DNA from: Penelope pileata
Taxonomy: Eukaryota > Chordata > Aves > Galliformes > Cracidae
Reading direction: 5' to 3'
Length of the DNA: 64,000 nucleotides
NCBI GenBank assembly: GCA_013396635.1
Contig: WBMW01005909.1
Span: 9,839-73,838 of the forward strand
This document shows, one piece after another, positions 11,852-25,000 of this stretch. Numbering within the stretch: the stretch's first letter is position 1; each line of letters starts with the position of its first letter. The position numbers and the translations under genes were made by a program. The notes beneath the pieces were generated by a model. That model did not search any database. It saw only the letters and a list, made by a program, of their open reading frames with translations, and was not told where the DNA came from.

Positions 11852-13474
11852 CCTTCCCCTGTCTCTCCCCACCCCTCTAAAGACTGTATAGCTGTTGTGT
11901 GCAGAATGAATTCTCCTTGCCTGGAAGGTTTGTGTTCGAGGGGTAAAGGCTGTCGCTCTATCATTCTAATCTGTGTCTCTTTTCTCTACAATGTGCTGTA
12001 TAATACTGGTTTATGTAATATTTACTAAACAGGAAAGTGAAGTAGAGAGAAAGCTGTTATTCTGCAAGGGGCGTGCTCTGTGGCCCAAACCTCAGCAGAT
12101 GTATGAGAATACGAAATTACTCCACACTGGCTGGAGCTCTGAACAAGGTTGTACAGTTGCTATTCCCTTTAGAGAAGGTGGCTGATCTTCAGCTTTCTCT
12201 AGCAACAATTTTTTTGAACCCAAGATCATTTGTCAGATACTTGAAAACACAGTTCTCTTTTCCTCTGGTTTGTGTATCAGCTTCTACTAAATTACCATTT
12301 GTTTGAGACACCTCTCAATAATTTTACCCATTTACTTCAATGTCCATTACTTAAATAGGACTGTAAAAGAGGAAAAGATAGCAGCTACAAATTCTCAGCA
12401 GATATGATGACCTTCATTTGCATGGACTTTTCCCCGTGGCATGTATGTGAAGACCTGTCTTACATTTCATTCATTCATATGTGCAGCAACACAGTAAGGT
12501 ATGGAGAATATATCTCAAAGAATATCTTAAAAGATATGGCATAGAGAATCTTTCAGAAGCTCTGAATAATAGCTGAATGATTTTTTCTTGTCTTTTAACT
12601 ATTAGGAGCATCAGAATCCATCGTGGACTTGTCTGTGAGTTTTCTTTTTTCCCCGTTAATTTAGTGTTGGAGGAGGACGAGTGAAGGAGAGAAAGCCTCC
12701 TAAGTTGGTGCTGGTTTATTCTAGTTGAGCTGAGCCTCATAGATGCAGCAATGAAACTACATAGGAGTGTAATAGTAGTCTTGTGTCAGGGTGTGATTCT
12801 GGGGAGTGCCAGTGTAGAGGCTGTTGGGAGTTTGTGAGTCTTTACGTAATTAAAAGCATGAAATGTTCTAGCAGGACAGTTTCCAAGCAGTGCATTCAGG
12901 ATGAAATAGAGTACCCACCAGCAGGTTTCCTTGGGGTTTTAAGAATTCACATCCACATTACAGAGCATCCAGTAGTAAGCTGGACGAACTTTATGCTTTG
13001 TGATGAGTATAATGGATATCCCATCATCTAAGGTGTGCTAATAACGTTCACATAGTTATTATTCCATTAATAGGACCATTACAACCACTGAATAGCAGAA
13101 ATTTATTTTAAGGAGCAAATATCACCTGCAAGTGAGCTCTTAGAGCTGAATAAGCATATTTCTTGACTTAAGTTCATAAAACGCATTTATTAGTAATACT
13201 TTAATTTTGATGATGAAGGAAAAGAGTGAGCCATTAACAAACCATTTAAAAGCTACTGAGTACAGTAGGACCTTCTGTAAATGGAAATAGCACTTTTTAT
13301 ATAGTATTTAAGGTTATATACTCACTAATAAGTGCTGCTTTGTCCATTAACTGTGAATCTAATTCTGTGCTATAACAAAAGGTAAAAGTAAGAAGATAAT
13401 TTCAAATGGCAAGTTAAGCTGTTTGATAGGTCAAGTTATTAAATTTGAATCAATGTGAAACTACAGTTTTGTAG

Positions 13475-13497
13475 TTTTTTGTTTTGTTTTGTTTTTT
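13475..13497. repeat. (TTTTG)n run
   Basis: A second short TTTTG-type repeat, near-identical to the one at 11830. The flanks differ, so the two are not part of one duplicated segment. Confidence 0.75.
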
Positions 13498-14239
13498 GAA
13501 TTGATTTTGATCATAAATGGGGGACACTGTAATTAAAGCTGCCCTAAAGCAATGTTGTGGGGAGGAGGAGTGGGAATAAAATGGTGAGGAATTTTTTTTG
13601 CTGTCTTGCTCAGAGAAGCTGTGATTAGGGAAAAGTTTTGGGGGTGGGAAGTACACAGGTGCTGAATTGTGTGCCCCAGTAAAAGCGACCGTCCCTGGCG
13701 CTGGAAAGTTGCTAGTTGTTACAATATGTCTAGTGGTAATTGATATGAAATCACCTTTCTAATAAAACAGACCTGAGATTATGTATGCATAGTTATGCAG
13801 TCAAGGTATTTATTTTTAGAGTTTTACTTGTTTATTTAGAGAGGCTGTGGCATCTTCACTGGTGACTCTTAGCAAAATCCACCTGGAAAACCCTGAGCGA
13901 TGGGATTTACCTTGGAAGTTAGCTTTGCAGCTTTGAAAAGAGGGCCTCCCTGGAGTTCGTTTCAACCTAAGTTTTTCTGTGATTATCTGCTCCTTAGTCT
14001 GCGCTTACTGAAACAGGTGTATGTGTATAAACACTTCGGGAAGCTTTCTCATGTTCCTGACACTCATATTCAAACAATTCCTTATTCTTTTTCTGAAAAG
14101 GTGGGAATGCTATTTCAGTTTGCAACAACTGCAGCCCTACAAGAAAGAAAGAAATTTTAAAAGTTTGAATTAAAAACAACGATAACAACGAAACCTCCAC
14201 AAAACCAGCCCTATGGAACTTGTAGGGTTATAAGGACAG

Positions 14240-14420
14240 GGAAAGAAATGAAGGCAGACAGAATAAATATTTAGACATGAATGAGTTAAATATGTTTTAC
14301 AACAAGGGATTGGAACAGATAGAGTTATAAGTGCCAAAATAATATGTCATTATCACAGCATGAAGATAATGACAATTTATAAGTCATATTATCTTTGTGA
14401 TCAGGGCCATTTGTTCCCAG
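14240..14420. promoter_or_regulatory. Candidate regulatory element with a perfect 10-base inverted repeat
   Basis: TGTCATTATC (14345-14354) and its exact reverse complement GATAATGACA (14365-14374) are separated by 10 bases. A third related half, CATATTATC, follows at 14385-14393. The arms contain GATA and ATTA cores, so inverted pairs of GATA or homeodomain sites are plausible. The short arms make a functional RNA hairpin unlikely. The inverted repeat is seen directly; the function is inferred. Confidence 0.35.
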
Positions 14421-15859
14421 AAGTTCAGAAAAGAAATGGTCTTGTTTAATGCTGTTGCTAATAATAAATAATTGATTTTTGAGAATTAGACTCATTTGGC
14501 TATAAGGCAGTTGACTTAAAGCTGTAGTTCACAATATTTGTCAGATTTAGTGGAAATGTGAAAGTTTATTACAGAGATCTTTTAAGAAAGAAAGAAAATA
14601 GAACATTTTTCAACATTTCCAGGAAGCCATAATTTGCCTGTAGAGTTGTTTTTCTGTACTTCTGATTCATAACTTGTGACATGACAGAGGTCAACATGGA
14701 ACGGTGGCAGAGGTAAGCCTGCCCCCTCTGCAAAGTGTGAAACACCCAGGAGCTTTTGTCCTATTTAAAATAGTTGGAGAAGGGTCAAGTAAATGAGCAT
14801 GTGAACACTAGAGACAAGCTTCCAGACAAATTGTATTAAACTTTTCTAAACCTAGCATCATATACCACACCTTATGGCGCCTGGCGATGTAAAAGGTTGG
14901 TTTGATATGCTGACAGTCCTGATAACTAGAATACTTTTTATCAATTTTTCTAAATAAAACTGTCAGGCAATTACATAGTTACGAATTTCTACCATGTAAT
15001 GGTGCTTATTCTGATAATTCAGTTTACAGTTCAGCTGTTTTCATGATGAGAATATTTAAATGTGTAATCAAAAAATGGCCTGTAAAGTTGTTTTTATATG
15101 TAACATTCTATTTTAAAATAAAAGTTATCAGAAAATGCCCATAATAATGGGAACTATGTACCTCAGATTATGAGGGATGTGTATAAACTGTTGTATGTGG
15201 ATATGCACAAGACTGCTTGGAATATTTTTTTTTAATGTTCATAGCTTGAAAAATACAAACCCATTTCAATTTGACATAATCGTGAAACAAATGAGATTTA
15301 ACAAAAACAGGCTCAGGGGAGATACAATGGTTTCAGCAGTTATATTTAACAAATTTGGACAAAAGATGTGTATTGTTCTCTGTGTAATAAACCAAATTTC
15401 TGTTTTCATTGGAAGTAAGTTTCAAATGCCATAAGTATATTTCAGCCAAGATGTTATTAAATAACCCAAGAGACATGGAAATGTCTTGAGTGCTTTTCCT
15501 TTTTTACATAAGATGATAGAAAAACTTTTTCTCACATATTTCTTCTGTAGGTAGAGGTTACTGTGAAATGTGGCCAAACAGGCTTGCAGCAGAGCCTTGC
15601 AATCCTTGAACTGACCCACTGCTTGGTCACGGTGTGTTGAGCGTAAATGGAGGAGTGGGAGATGGATCTTGTCCTGCCAGGGTAGATAAATGTCCTGTCT
15701 TCATGTCAGTGGACCTTTAAGATCTGTTAGCAAACTTATAAGTCTAACAGTTATCTCATAACTTTATTTCTAAACAATAAAATGCAGGTTTGATAAATTA
15801 TTGTCTCTACTGAAGTGCCCCTCCAAACTTAAACCTTTTCCTTTCCTTCTCCCTACCAG
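14421..15859. other. Non-coding DNA, nothing recognised
   Basis: AT-rich, with stops in all frames and the longest open frame about 85 codons. A short reverse-oriented CTCF-like core (plus-strand CTGCCCCCTCT near 14710) has poor flanks and is not called. Confidence 0.55.
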
Positions 15860-16330
15860 ATGCACAAGCTCTTGGGCCCATATATTATTCATTACAATCA
15901 AATAAGACACAGTGGTGGCTCAGTAAACTTGCTTTTCATATCAGAATTGCTTTTATTGAGCAACACACACTGCAGACCCTAGCTTCCAGCAGCCGGGGCT
16001 GAAATGAGCAATTCTCTCATTGTAATAATGTGCCTCTGTCATCTCCTTATTATCAGCATGATAAAAGATGAAATATTCACAGATGCTGCCCTCCTAACCT
16101 GATCACAGCTTGATATTTGAGCTTTGGAAATGAGTTTTATAAGCTTTAATATACTCCTTGGCGGAGTGACCCCTGAAATTAAACATTATTACAGAGCGGA
16201 TATTTAAAAAGCTGGGGCCGTAAATTACATCAAAATGAAAATATTAAGGAGTATTACGACTATACCAAGTGGGAACTCGCTGCTTTTGAAACTGTGAATG
16301 CCTTAAAATTCAGCACGTTGGTGTCAAAAA
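15860..16330. promoter_or_regulatory. Candidate conserved non-coding element
   Basis: Complex, non-repetitive sequence with spaced TAAT/ATTA, GATAA and TGATAT motifs, for example ATTGTAATAATGTGCC near 16020 and TTATTATCAGCATGATAAAA near 16050. No long open frame and no repeat similarity. Its texture resembles vertebrate enhancers near developmental genes. This is pattern judgement only and needs a genome alignment. Confidence 0.3.
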
Positions 16331-19300
16331 CATCAGAAAAAATAATAACAGCTCTGGCACCTTGACTTCAGTTATTTTATACTTAGGGATAAACTAAATT
16401 ACTGCAATGTTTTTTTTTTTTTTCCTATAGACTGTTTTTCCGGGAAGAAGAGGCGTATTATTCTCAACTTTGTCCATAGCAGTTTTCATGGTTCTTTTAA
16501 AATGCACAGTGCTTCTTTTCTTTGCAAACACCAAGAGAAAATACTTCAGGATAATGAAACCAAAGATTACACTTAAAATAAATAAATAAATAAGGGAACA
16601 TCTCTGGATGAAACATTTTGTTTCAACTTCCATTGCCATCACTGCTGTCATCGACAGTTTTCTACAGAAGCCTGGGACAGGAAGATATCTGTAAGAGCTC
16701 AGGGATTTTCCTAATTGTGAAAAAAGGGAAATACAGTACAGATCTTTCAACCCACACATTACATTGTTGTGTTAAAGTTAGTAAATAGCAAATTCTCCAG
16801 TTTTATTTTTAATATGCTGGACTGTGTATGGAAATTCTGTGATTCTGTGAAATGTAAACTTTTTACAAGAGATCAGAGTTGATATGCCTTTATGTAGCAT
16901 ATACACAAGTGATATGCAAACTTTTTTTTTGTTTAGTTATTTTGAAAATCGTTTAAATTAGTTTATGGAATGTAGTAATATTTTTTCAGGAAAATGATGT
17001 AATGCATTCGAAGAGAAAAACACACATTTTGATGCCTCCAGTGCTAACTTTGCTAATGAGCATATTTACACACCAGTTACTGTTCAGGTTTAAAACTATG
17101 CTAACAGTATGTCACTGTACGTTCCTTTTAACGAATTTCTCTTTTCTCCTATGTTCTGTTCTCACTGTTTCTCTGTAGATATTAATGGAAGCATCAGTTC
17201 TTTTGTACCATCACAACCTATTTTATCCATCAGTTCATGCAAAAAAATTTCAGAAAGATTTTTCATTCACCAGCCTCTGGTCCTGCTCTGTGCTCCCCCT
17301 GGTTCAGGCACTCTCTGCGTTGTTAATGCTGCATAAAAATAAGCTTGAGTGGCTAACACTGGTCAGAGAAGTGCCTTGGCCACAGACCTTCCCTGCTTCC
17401 ATTGCCCTTTGCAGTTGGATTGGAGTGCATCCTCTGCCCTGAGGATACTTTAGCAAAATAGATTGGACTGCAGGACTCTTGAGAAGGAACTGCTGTAGTG
17501 TTTTTCAGATTCCTGCTTCCATAAGGGTGCAATACCTTCATGTTTGCTTCAGATATTTAATTCAGGTTCTAAACACTGAACAAGATAAAACAAATCACTA
17601 GCCGTTTGTGGGGACCAAAGAAGTAGTTCTGTGGGAAAGCAGCAGACTGGATCCGATCCAAATTCTTACGTGGAATTTTATTGTAATTATTTTATGTTGT
17701 ATGAAACTGTGAGGAGGAGATATATTTTCGTGACTTCTCACACCCAGCAGACAATCTGTCAGTTCCCTTTATAACACAAAGCTTGTCAGCTGAGATGTGT
17801 AAGTGTGTTGTAAGCAACATGAAATCAAAGACTGGTGGGAGATTGGAAGCCTTCCTCCTCCATTCATTCCAGGAGTAAAACATACTGTGGGAAAGCTGCC
17901 TTGTTTTCCAAGAAGGCAGACAGGTCGCAGAATGCTTTTTGTTGTGGACTGCAAGTCATGGAGCAGAGTGAGAATCTTCTTCAAGAGTTTCTTTCCTTTT
18001 GAGGCTATGTTTTTGCACAATGATTCAAAATTCCTAAAGCTATTTGGGTTCCGTAGTTTACACTGATAAATGGAAACATAAGAAGCAGGAAGAGCAATGA
18101 CAGGAAGCTCAGAGAGTTTGCTGAATCGCCGCCTATAGAGGTTTGTTCAGAAGGGGACCAGGCAGAGCCCTGTGCAGCCTGCGCATGCCTGAGCCACCAT
18201 GGAACTGCAGGAAATGGAACTCGATGGTCCCCAGAGGCCGCTTCTGAAGTTCCTGAAGTTCTCTGCTCTAAACACAGCTTGGCTCTTCAGACCCAGCTCT
18301 GCTTGTATCTTAAAGGCTGTTTGCAAAAACTGAAGTGTAAAAGCTTCAATGGGAAGATCATCAAATGACAATTACGTAGTAAAATAAGTATTTGGGAGAT
18401 GCCCAATTCTTCTGGTTTGCACGATTGTCCTAACCAAAACTACCATTACAGGTGTGTAGCCTGATGTGGGATAGACAGCAAACAAGATTATAAAGTTTTA
18501 AAGGGCCTCTGGAGGAAGCCTCTAGTTCTGTTCTGACATCTGTATGGGAACAGTGTGTTTTCCCCAGTAACTTTAAACGTGCCAGAAGGCCAAAGTTAAA
18601 CATAACAGAAAATTGGAGCTTTCAAAGATAATTAAGTTTTTATGTTTCCTTTGGGAAAATTGGTTGTTGAGTAAAAGAAGGGGTTCTGTACCTCAGTCCC
18701 CCCACTATGACACTACAGAACCATTCCATGCCTTGTTCAGAAGCCACCATGTGTATGATGTATGTGTGGTATTTCTGATCTCGAGCCATTTTGCAATTGG
18801 AAGGGTGAAGCGTGGCAAATGGAGCTCTGGAACCCTTAGGAGTTCTCGTTCAGCTATGCATGGAACAACTTGTTTAAAAAGGAGATAAAAAAAACAACAA
18901 AAACCAAAATTACTATTTCTGATCTTCCTCGTGGCATCCAGAAAGGGTTGGAGGTTTTACTGTTACAACTTTGCTATGAAATCATTAGTTCTGGAGAAGA
19001 TTGTAAGAAACTTTTAGAGAACATGACCTGATCGTTATACATGGAAGATTCAATCTCCATAGGCTATCCTATGTACTTTAACATTATTTCTTGGATCCAT
19101 TGGACTCGTATTCATATTGCTTTGCCTTTGCAGTTTAAACCATGGAGTGCTTTTCCCATTTGACTACATCTTACTATTTTAACTTTTATCATACTGCTAT
19201 TTAGGAATTATGACAACAAAAATAAGTAGAAAGCTGTCTTAGCTTCTAACAGAAGTTACTTCTCTCACAGTGTCTGGTATGAAGTTATGTTTNACGGCTG

Positions 19301-21829
19301 TGTGGGGTTTCCCGGCCTGCTGGCTGAAACCAGAACAAAAGCTTATATTTATCGGTTACAAGCTGAGCATAAACTTTTAAATAGCCGAAATCTTTTGACA
19401 TACTTTGTTCCTTTTCTAGTTTCTGTAGTCTCCAAAATTGTGCATGCAAGTCTGATTATTATGGTCTTTGCTGAAGTCCATTTACAAACATAAACTCTGT
19501 GCTGGTTAAGCGGTGTGTTCTTAATCTTAGTTTACACTGTAGGCTACTTCTTAAAATATGGGGCATGATCCAGACAAGGACTCAGTAAGTGCTTAGTGCA
19601 GTGATGCATCTGAGATGAGGCACCCAAGTTGTTCCTGTTGGCTCCATTATTTCTACCTTAGTGCATGGGATACATCCTTTCTATGCTTAGCTGATAGTTA
19701 ATGATGGCTTTAAGCCTATCATTAGTCTTGTATGATGTGGTGCCAAGTCTTGTTTAAAACCAAAAATGTCTGCATTTACATCTTAGATTTTAAAATCTAG
19801 CTGTCTACTGATCTGACTATAGCTTTCAGCTTATTGATATTTTTGAGTTACGTATCTGTGGTAGTTTGGCCATCACCAAGTCAATGTGATTGTAATATTC
19901 TCTGCACTGATCTAGCCAAAGCTCTTGCTAAATTGAGCTCAGCAGGAGCAAGTCCAGTGACCTCATAAATAGTGGAAATGATTGCAAATCGGAATTCATA
20001 TATGTTCCTGTCTCAGTGGGTAACCGTATCCCCTACAAAGGAAGCAATCATCTCTTTCAAATTTCTGTTTGCCCTTTCACTCAGATGTGTTTGAAGATAA
20101 TACAGAGAGGGAGATCTTGCAGTGTCTGTCTGACGGGGCTGTTTCCTGAAATCTAAAATAAAGGTCTTGTATCTGATGCCACTACTTAGTGATGTGCGTT
20201 TCAAATATTTTCCCAGTGCAAAGAATTTGGGGCACGGTGTGTTACAGTTCCGCGGCTGGTCTGGCAGTTTTTGTCCGTTGTATGTAGTTCCTTACATGAT
20301 TGTGTGATTTTTATTTTTTCTCTTACTATTCTGTGATCAGAGTTCTTTTTAGTATTTACAGTCTGATATTGAATCTATGGAGATTCACGTGAAGTTTTCT
20401 TTCAGTGACACTCTGTAATTCCCATCATTCAAGTGGGTGCTGGTATTTCTTGCTTCTACTTACGTACATTACTTTATGAAGCTTGTCAAGCAGGAATCCA
20501 CTTCTTAGTATTCTCGTTTTCTCTCAATGAGAAGTTAGCTAGAGGTAAGTTTTTACTTTCTTTTCAGATACCCCAAGCTTCTTTATAAAAGGAGGAAGAA
20601 CACTTGCACCTTCATGTTCTGAGCTTACTTTGTGCATCCCCAGGCTCCTTGCAATGTGAGAAATAGGAAAGACTTGGATGCTGTCAGCAACAGCTGATCA
20701 GCCTGCTATCAACAGTGTATTTGCCACAAATCCAAAACATAGCACCATACAAGCTGCTATGAAGAAAGGGAACTCTATCCCATAACCCTTTATCTTCTCA
20801 AAATGCTTTGCATACCTCAGTACTATTTGTCTGGGTGCTAGCACAGTGTGTGTAGCAGTGCTGGATGCTCGTGCTGGGGGTACGTAGCTTGCTGAATGGG
20901 TGTCTGCAGGTACAGACCCTCGGAGAGAAGTTGTTTGCATGAGGTATGTTGCCATAAAGCAGAGTAGATTAGGTCAAGATTATTTAGTACTAAGGCTGCT
21001 GAATGCATAAAATAAACTGCCTGAATTTACAGGGTAATAGTTTCCTCCAACATAGCTTGCATGGCAGGCTTTGTTTCTGGGTTTCTTTGCTAAGAGAGAG
21101 AAGACCAGTTTCAACCAGTGTGGGATTTTTCTGCAAAGAACATGTGCTATTTCCTGACGTAGTGCTCAGTTAATCTGCTGAAAGGTGAAGAATGAAAGCT
21201 GGTTGTATGTTTTGTCCCTGCAAAACACGGACTCAGTCGATGTCCATGTTTTCACCATGACTTCTCTAATATCAGCTGAAGTAATTCCTACGTTTTGGTG
21301 CAGAAACAACAGAAACCCTTCAATACGTCTTGAAAATATTATTTTTTATAAAAACTGCCAGAGACTAAAATATATAGATAATTCTTAGTTCATTTATATT
21401 TCAAAATACATTTTTATTTGTTGTCATGGCCACAAATGGCTGATTTTCTGCTTTGCATTTCTTTTGTAATGGTTCAGTGTGCTTCAGCTTCTCATTGGTA
21501 TGGAGGCTGAAGATGCATAACTCTAACTCATCATTATGTGATGCCCGAAAATGTTAAGCAGTAGGAAACTTTCTTGCTTTACGCTCCACTAGAAATGATC
21601 AGAATGAAAGAAGTTTGTGTCTGCCATTCATGTGCTGCAGAGGCGTTGCAGCAGCCCTTCCATTAAAACACGGACCAGCTACATTATCCATTCAGGTAAC
21701 ATTTCTGTGTAGGAACCAGCCTTCAGCAGCACTTTTTGTATGGTCTCAGTTCTTTGCCAGAATCCAAGAATGCTAATTTTGTTGTCTATAAGAAAAGCTA
21801 CTCTCTAATAATCCTTTGAAACTGGACAT
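16331..21829. other. Long non-coding stretch, no gene seen
   Basis: The longest frame is 121 codons on the minus strand (16394-16759). It has one hydrophobic run but no recognisable family and a poly-lysine end encoded by a poly-T tract, so I read it as chance. ATTCTGTGATTCTGTGA at 16834-16850 resembles a CR1 tail but lacks a CR1 body. A single undetermined base lies at 19293. Confidence 0.5.
19293..19293. other. Single undetermined base (N)
   Basis: One N inside otherwise ordinary sequence. The other single N in the window (62250) falls exactly on a deletion junction, so this one may also hide an assembly join rather than a simple base ambiguity. Confidence 0.9.
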
Positions 21830-22060
21830 GCCTTAAGGTCTATACAATGCTTGGTGTATGTTTGAAACTTTATGTGCATTGTACTGTTATTGTAACATGT
21901 ATCTAAATGGAGATTTATAACATTAAAATAATGTCTAATATATTTTATCTGTGTACAGTATACAAACCTATAAGCAAATGTGCAAACTGATATGCTATTT
22001 GCATTTAAATACTGTCTGTAGCTGTGGATTTTGAGGAGCTTTCTCAGTTTCTGATAAATG
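21830..22060. promoter_or_regulatory. Candidate element with a perfect octamer motif
   Basis: An AT-rich block with a perfect POU octamer ATTTGCAT at 21997-22004, next to TATGC and TTTAAAT. An 8-base motif is expected about once or twice by chance in a window this size and composition, so the motif alone proves little. No open frame of note beyond an 87-codon chance frame. Confidence 0.25.
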
Positions 22061-25000
22061 ACTTTCAAATTTCACGTTTTTCTAGAGCGTGGGCCATGTC
22101 AGACTATTCAGATTAATTAAAATGATTTAGGAATTCAACTTACTAAACATGGTATGTTTCGCCTTATAGAAATATCACACCATGGGGTAAGAAAACACCA
22201 AAGTAAATGACAAGCCTGTTAATTTCTTTTCCTGTTTTCTTCTAGTGAAGGAGGATCTTTTTAGACAAGAAAAGTAGAGATCAATGGATTTAGAGATTTC
22301 CAGATCTCATATTTTGATTGGGAATATTTGTGATTGCTTTATCTAAATCTACGCATAAGGAGAACTTTGGCTTTAGTGTTGCTAATTTTGTATCTTCCAA
22401 GGCGTAAGATGGGAGGACAGGAATGACAGCGTAGGGAAAACATGCATTTTAAATATTCAACGGTGGTTTAAAAATGATTATGAATGATTTTTCCTAAACC
22501 TAAATGCTCAGAAGTCAATATTAGCTATTCTAACCAGCCTATACTTTGGCTATACAGTAGCTCCTGTTACGTGAACTACTGATTATCTATTGGCCGGAAT
22601 TCCAGGGAATACCTGATGTTCTTATAAATGGATTTTTTTTGTGGTTGGAGGTGTATTTTGGACCATATTCTTTTCTTGCTCCAGGACATGGTGACCTCCA
22701 GTGCCAGCAGTTCCTTGAAATAAAATTTTCTGATTTCAAAATCTAAGAAAAAATTGTACAGATTTTTTTTCTTTTGCTAAGGTACAGCCTATAGCTACTA
22801 TAGAAGAGCGGTGAATGAATGAAATGTTACTGCAAACTTGCAGCATGGCATGACAAATAAGATCAAATTTGCAGATCATTCCTCTATAGAAGCAAACATG
22901 CCCTGGTAGAGCGGGCACTGAGATCCCTGTACTCTCATCACTCTTAGGGGGGTCATGGGTGAAGTTTAGCCCATAACAAGTGACTGGTATGGAAACAGTG
23001 CAAGCAAATAAATGTTAAATAGCTACAGCTTTCAACATCAGAAAGAGACACAAGTAGAAGTGAGGGGCTTTGTGGTTTCAGACAGCAAAGGTAATCCGGC
23101 AGTAGAACCTACAGGGAGGGCTACGGGCTCCTATACAGGAGGTGCATCTGCGTGACTGGTGGCGAGTGGCAATAAGTCACTGGCCAGCTCTGCTGAAAGG
23201 AGGAAAGAGGCAGCAGAGCAGAGCTCACATGGTTAGAGAAGAACCACTGCTAAGGATGAGCTGCTTTGAGTCACCAAACTGTGGACATGTGTCCCAAAGA
23301 GAAAGAAAATGAAATGTGTGCATAACGTACAGCACAAGCTGTGTTTCTCACTGGATTAAATAAGAACTGGAGTGGAGGTTGCACCCTCTTTCTATTTCTT
23401 CTGCTTTCTGCTGCACCACTGTAGCAGTACAGGAGGGCAGTTGGATAAATGTGCTTATCAGCGTGCCAGTGGCTACGAGCACAATCCCTTTTCTGTCTTT
23501 TCTCTGCAATTTAGTTATACTCAGAAGTGTGCTTGGACAATGGCGTTTCTTTTTACACTTTTTGTAATTTAAGTAAGTGGTCTGCCTTCACATTTGTGAA
23601 GTAACTTGCAAATGGCATGTTTAATTGGGATTTATTTTATGTTGCCTTAAATTTATTTAATTGCATCTGTACAAAGGTTGAAAGAATTTTACAACCATGT
23701 AATGGAATTAGTAAGTAAGGTTTAATTATGTTCTGAATTTGTTTGCATTTCTAATCACTAGGTAGTCAATTAATAGTTTATTTCCAAGGTGTCCTTATCT
23801 GTCAGTTCTTGTCTTTTGCTCATCCAAGTCTGTTTTTCTTTTTTCCCTGCTACCAAAAAAGTTAGCATGCAGTTGAATCCCTTTTGTATTTCAGCGTTCT
23901 GTGATCTGTGCTGGAGACCCCCTCATTTCCAGCACGCAGTGGTACTACTGACATATTTTACGATTGTCTGCAAACGTGCTGTGATCTTTTAACTGAAATC
24001 TAGCTATTAACGAGAAAGATGTATAACGTTGTAGGGAGGACTGATACATTTGGCACTTCTAACCCAAGCAGTACATTTATTAAAATACATATACTGTACA
24101 GTTAGGGCAAGGCAGAGGAATCTTATACTTAAATCATTTTGTTTGCATACTGGTTATAAATACCGGCACTGTAGAACTAAGAAGCACTCAGTGTTGAAGT
24201 CATGGAACTACAGCCAAAATCTCACTCTCCTGTCTTCTCTCTTTTCCATGTTGGTTTATAATACTTCTTACAAGAAGTCTTAGAGCACCTAATCTGTTTA
24301 GGACTTTGAGGATTCAGGTATCTTTACTTTAAGTACTTTTTTTTTTTTTTTAAATCATCATTACACATATGGATTAGCTGAAAGGGAAAACATGCCCAAA
24401 TACCTGTGCCTAAATAAACTGGCCCAGATTGATAGCTCGGACCTCAAGAAAATTCCTGCCATTTCAGCTATCCCATTGCACCTAGAAAAGACATAAAAAC
24501 AGTTTAAACATCTCAGACAACATCTGTGCTGGTTCCATACTTCCTGACTACGTTTCTAAGAGGTTCGCATCTGTTCCACTTGAAGAAAGCAACAATGCTT
24601 CCCTTGAACCGTTCCGTAGTAGGACTTAGCATCTCTCCGTTGCTGTCATTGCAGGAAGCCCCTGGAGGTGGTGCTGGTGAACAAACCCACAGTTCAAAGA
24701 CGCTGAGTAGTTCCAACCAGAGCAGCAGCATTGCTGAGATTCAGAGCTGGCCTTAAGGAGTGTGTGTGTGTAAAATATTGCGGACTTTGTTGTCGTTTAT
24801 TTAAATGCATTTGGAACTGGCTAATTATGTAGGAATTTGAGCCTCTCATACTGAGAGCAGCTTACAGTCACTCAGCTCGGCACATCAAGGTTTCCCATCA
24901 TGTAACTGCTTACTGCCTGTAGGAAGTGAGTAATAAAGGCAGAACTGTGTGTGGTGATGTTCAGAGATGTATTTGTGGATGTGACTCCTTGTGTAGCCCA

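Larger units (their letters stand above)
9721..14239. other. Non-coding DNA with simple-sequence runs
   Basis: No open frame longer than about 90 codons and none recognisable. It holds an A/C-rich run near 10.4 kb and two TTTTG-type runs at 11830-11851 and 13475-13497. An MEF2-type TTATTTTTAG is at 13810-13819, which could easily be chance in AT-rich DNA. No transposon recognised. Confidence 0.55.

Noticed and set aside
16394..16759. 121-codon minus-strand frame with a hydrophobic segment
   Set aside because: The end is encoded by a poly-T tract giving poly-lysine. There is no family resemblance, and its length is normal for chance.
16834..16850. ATTCTGTGATTCTGTGA, like a CR1 tail
   Set aside because: No CR1 3' UTR precedes it. 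A bare two-unit tail is not enough to call an element.
18497..18545. AGGGCCTCTGGAGGAAGCCT, followed by CTAGTTCTG, resembling an old CR1 UTR
   Set aside because: The match is short and broken, with no tail or second block to support it.
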